Position numbers and translations under genes: made by a program. Below, piece by piece: positions 4,846 through 7,020 of a stretch of 7,020 bases of DNA (the first letter of the stretch is position 1; the number at the start of each line of letters is the position of its first letter). Origin of the DNA: Gemmatimonadales bacterium (GTDB taxonomy: Bacteria; Gemmatimonadota; Gemmatimonadetes; Gemmatimonadales; GWC2-71-9); the NCBI GenBank assembly GCA_013003805.1, contig JABDII010000413.1, positions 1-7,020 on the forward strand, in the 5' to 3' direction. The notes beneath the pieces are model-generated. The model did no database searches. It saw nothing but the letters and a program-made list of their open reading frames with translations, and was not told the DNA's origin.

Positions 4846-6531
4846 ATGACACGTCTCATCACGCCCTTGTCTGACCCGCCTGCCATCCGTGGCATTTTCC
4901 GCACCGACGAGCGCGCCCGTGCGGCCTACGCCGAAGGAGCCGGAATCTATCGGATCATTCCGGCCGCCGTGGCCCTGCCGGTCGATGCTGAGGATCTCGC
5001 CACAATCCTGCAATGGGCGCGTGACCATCGAGTCTCCGTGGTCCCCCGCGGGGCCGGAAGTGCCATGGGGGGGGGCAATGTAGGATCTGGCGTCCTCTTG
5101 GACTTAACCACCCTCGGGGCCGGAAGGCTCGATGTCGAGCCCGACCGTAGCGTGGCAGTGACCGGCACAGCCGTCCCCTACAAGAACCTCGCGCACGCCG
5201 CAGCCCGCCACGGGCTCCGGCTGCCACCGGATCCCTCGAGCGGGCGGTGGGCCACGCTTGGCGGCATGGCGGCAACCAACGCGGCGGGGGCTCGTTCCGT
5301 GCGCCACGGCAGCGTGAGGCCATGGGTGCGTGCGATCGAACTCATGACCGCTGACGGAGTGCCGGGTTGGATTCGACGCTCGAACAATGGAGCTGAGGAG
5401 AGGCAGGAGGAGCCGGCGCTGCCGGCGCTCATGCGATTCCGGAAGCAGGTGGCCCCCAGCATAGCGGTCGCAGCAGCCACGATCCGAACCCGATTCCCGC
5501 ATACCCGGAAAAACTCCGCCGGCTACGCGCTCGATGCCTACCTCGACTCCGGCGACGTGATCGACCTCATCATCGGTTCGGAGGGCACCCTCGGGATCAT
5601 CACCGCGATCGAGTGGCAACTGGACCGGACACCGGCGCATCGCGCCGGAATTGGGGTGGCGCTCGCGGAACTCGACACCTTAGCCGATATCGTGCTCGCG
5701 CTTCGCCAGCTGAACGCCTCGGCGATCGAGCTCCTCGACCGGACCTTCCTCGATCTCGTCGCCTCCACTGCGGAGTCAAAGGACGCTGCCCGTAGGATCC
5801 CGGCCGGGGCCGCCGGACTCTTGCTCGTGGAATTCGAACACGACGATCCGACTGCACTTCGTGGCGTCGTAGGCGACGCGGTACGTGCCGTAACACCGCT
5901 TGCCGCCGACGTCGAGACGGCTCTCACGGAGGATGAGATCGCGCAGCTCTGGGCGTTGCGGCATGCGGCGAGTCCCATTCTGGCACGGCTCCCGGAACAC
6001 CGGCGATCGCTCCAGGTGATCGAAGACGGTTGCGTGCCGGTTCCCCAGCTCGGCCGGTATGTCCAAGCGGTGCGGCGGGCTGCCGCCACGCACGGTCTGG
6101 AGGTGGTACTTTTCGGCCATGCCGGAGACGGACACCTCCACGCCAATCTCCTGGTTGATCTCAGTCGCGGCGACTGGGAGGGAGCCGTGGCGACACTACT
6201 CGAGGAGGTGACGGCGCAAGTCATCCGCCTCGGCGGGACGCCTGCCGGTGAGCACGGAGCTGGGCGCCTACGCGCCGGCCTGCTCCAACAACTCTATGGC
6301 CCGGAGATCATCTCGTTGTTTCACGCCATCAAACATGCGTTCGATCCCAACGGAACCCTGAACCCGGGTGTGCTGCTGCCTGGGCGAGTCGAACCCATCG
6401 ATCAACTGAAGGTCGGTTCCCGAGCAGTCTCTCTGCCCGACGACATCGCCCGTGAACTTCGCCATATAGAGCGCGAGGGCGAGTACGACCGTCCCAGGCT
6501 CTCTCTCGCAGACGGGAACCTTCGCTTATGA
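4846..6531 (+). CDS. FAD-linked oxidase, GlcD / D-lactate dehydrogenase family
   Basis: This 561-residue flavoprotein has the two-domain arrangement of the VAO/PCMH group: an FAD-binding domain (about 35-260) and an FAD-linked oxidase C-terminal domain (about 265-512). Visible motifs are VVPRGAGSAMGGG (65-77, FAD pyrophosphate loop), PPDPSS...TLGGMAATNAAGARSVRHGSV (127-157), IIGSEGTLGIIT (242-253), GHAGDGHLHANL (424-435, metal/substrate histidines), GEHGAGR (468-474), and FDPNGTLNPGVL (499-510). Family members oxidise 2-hydroxy acids such as D-lactate, glycolate or D-2-hydroxyglutarate and pass electrons to quinone or Fe-S partners. The segment RKNSAGYALDAYLDSGDVIDL resembles the long YdiJ-like forms, but those carry a C-terminal Fe-S domain. 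Here only about 45 cysteine-free residues follow the last family motif. No GlcE or GlcF partner lies in the window. The ATG at 4846 lacks a clear Shine-Dalgarno; the stop overlaps the thyA start (ATGA). Substrate is unknown. Confidence 0.9.
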   Translation: MTRLITPLSDPPAIRGIFRTDERARAAYAEGAGIYRIIPAAVALPVDAEDLATILQWARDHRVSVVPRGAGSAMGGGNVGSGVLLDLTTLGAGRLDVEPDRSVAVTGTAVPYKNLAHAAARHGLRLPPDPSSGRWATLGGMAATNAAGARSVRHGSVRPWVRAIELMTADGVPGWIRRSNNGAEERQEEPALPALMRFRKQVAPSIAVAAATIRTRFPHTRKNSAGYALDAYLDSGDVIDLIIGSEGTLGIITAIEWQLDRTPAHRAGIGVALAELDTLADIVLALRQLNASAIELLDRTFLDLVASTAESKDAARRIPAGAAGLLLVEFEHDDPTALRGVVGDAVRAVTPLAADVETALTEDEIAQLWALRHAASPILARLPEHRRSLQVIEDGCVPVPQLGRYVQAVRRAAATHGLEVVLFGHAGDGHLHANLLVDLSRGDWEGAVATLLEEVTAQVIRLGGTPAGEHGAGRLRAGLLQQLYGPEIISLFHAIKHAFDPNGTLNPGVLLPGRVEPIDQLKVGSRAVSLPDDIARELRHIEREGEYDRPRLSLADGNLRL

Positions 6532-7020
6532 AACCGTACCTCGATCTCTTGCGCCACGTCCGCGATCACGGGCGACCGAAAAGGGACCGCACTGGAACCG
6601 GGACACTGAGCATGTTTGGGTACCAGATGCGATTCGACCTCGCGCAGGGGTTCCCCTTGGTCACCACCAAAAAGGTCCATCTCAAGTCAATCGTCCACGA
6701 ATTGCTGTGGTTCCTCCGGGGTGATACCAACGTCCGATACCTGCAAGAACATGGGGTCCGCATTTGGAACGAATGGGCCGACGAGCAGGGTGATCTCGGA
6801 CCGGTGTACGGCCGGCAGTGGCGCTCGTGGCCCGCTCCGGACGGCACTCACATCGATCAGATCGCGCGCGTCGTGGAGCAGATCCAACGTGAGCCCCACT
6901 CGCGGCGCCACATCGTGTCCTCGTGGAATGTTGGCGAGCTGGAGGCTATGGCGCTGGCTCCATGCCATGTCCTCTTTCAATTTTATGTGTCCGACGGACG
7001 GCTCTCCTGCCAACTCTATC
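6528..7020 (+). CDS. thyA: Thymidylate synthase ThyA, 3' end outside the window
   Basis: This open frame runs off the window edge after 164 codons, against about 264 in E. coli ThyA. The enzyme methylates dUMP to dTMP using 5,10-methylenetetrahydrofolate as both carbon donor and reductant. The visible part aligns with E. coli ThyA almost without gaps from Met1. DRTGTGTLSMFGYQMRF (20-36) holds Arg21, which contacts the dUMP phosphate. Next come FPLVTTKK (42-49), ELLWFLRGDTNVRYL (58-72) with Glu58, IWNEWADEQGDLGPVYGRQWRSW (79-101), and SRRHIVSSWNVGEL (125-138) with the phosphate-binding Arg126-Arg127. The catalytic Cys146 lies in ALAPCHVLFQFYV. His128 sits where E. coli has Ile, a mild change. 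The ATG at 6528 overlaps the stop of the upstream FAD oxidase by four bases (ATGA), so translation is probably coupled; only a weak GGGAA (6514-6518) serves as ribosome binding site. In many bacteria folA follows thyA, but that region is not in the window. Confidence 0.97.
   Translation, partial: MKPYLDLLRHVRDHGRPKRDRTGTGTLSMFGYQMRFDLAQGFPLVTTKKVHLKSIVHELLWFLRGDTNVRYLQEHGVRIWNEWADEQGDLGPVYGRQWRSWPAPDGTHIDQIARVVEQIQREPHSRRHIVSSWNVGELEAMALAPCHVLFQFYVSDGRLSCQLY

Noticed and set aside
4..6204. Frequent CTCGAG hexamers (16 noticed across the window)
   Set aside because: Fourteen of the sixteen are in-frame Leu-Glu codon pairs (CTC GAG), the preferred codons here. The excess is explained by codon use and not by a site or repeat.
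5538..6224. Long minus-strand open frame (228 residues) opposite the FAD oxidase
   Set aside because: It lies wholly within a strongly supported + strand gene with clear family motifs. Its translation is Ser/Arg/Ala-rich with no recognisable domain, typical of an antisense shadow in GC-rich DNA.

Overview
The window is GC-rich (by eye roughly 60-65%), densely coding bacterial chromosome with every supported gene on the + strand. Codon choice favours CTC, GAG, GCC and CGG. The gene repertoire (solo FadB2-type hydroxyacyl-CoA dehydrogenase, DUF2231-like membrane protein, squalene/phytoene synthase, D-lactate/glycolate-dehydrogenase-type flavoprotein, ThyA) would fit a Gemmatimonadota-like or other high-GC environmental bacterium. 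That placement is an impression; the window holds no rRNA or other marker to settle it.

Layout: (1) 1-357, the end of, or a complete short, uncharacterised protein with two hydrophobic segments. (2) 377-1267, an NAD-dependent 3-hydroxybutyryl-CoA dehydrogenase. (3) 1297-1947, a four-helix DUF2231-like membrane protein with a histidine-rich tail, overlapping by one base with (4) 1947-2441, a small predicted lipoprotein of unknown function. (5) 2438-3730, an FAD-dependent geranylgeranyl-reductase-family enzyme, whose GTG start overlaps the lipoprotein stop. (6) 3756-4826, a squalene/phytoene synthase. (7) 4846-6531, an FAD-linked oxidase of the GlcD/D-lactate dehydrogenase family without a fused Fe-S domain. 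(8) 6528 to the window edge, the first 164 codons of thymidylate synthase thyA, overlapping the previous stop.

From 377 onward the gaps are 29 bases or less and three junctions have overlapping stop and start codons (1947, 2438-2441, 6528-6531), so genes 2-8 look like one transcription unit. No terminator or convincing promoter was seen between them. The most coherent biochemical pair is the polyprenyl reductase with the squalene/phytoene synthase, which suggests a role in making or saturating an isoprenoid lipid. The other genes are housekeeping or general redox enzymes, and the grouping may reflect only compact gene packing. No stretch over 300 bases lacks a gene. I found no tRNA, rRNA, CRISPR array, insertion sequence or obvious sign of recent transfer, and nothing that amounts to a clearly new multi-gene system. 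The least understood parts are the first ORF and the DUF2231-like/lipoprotein pair.
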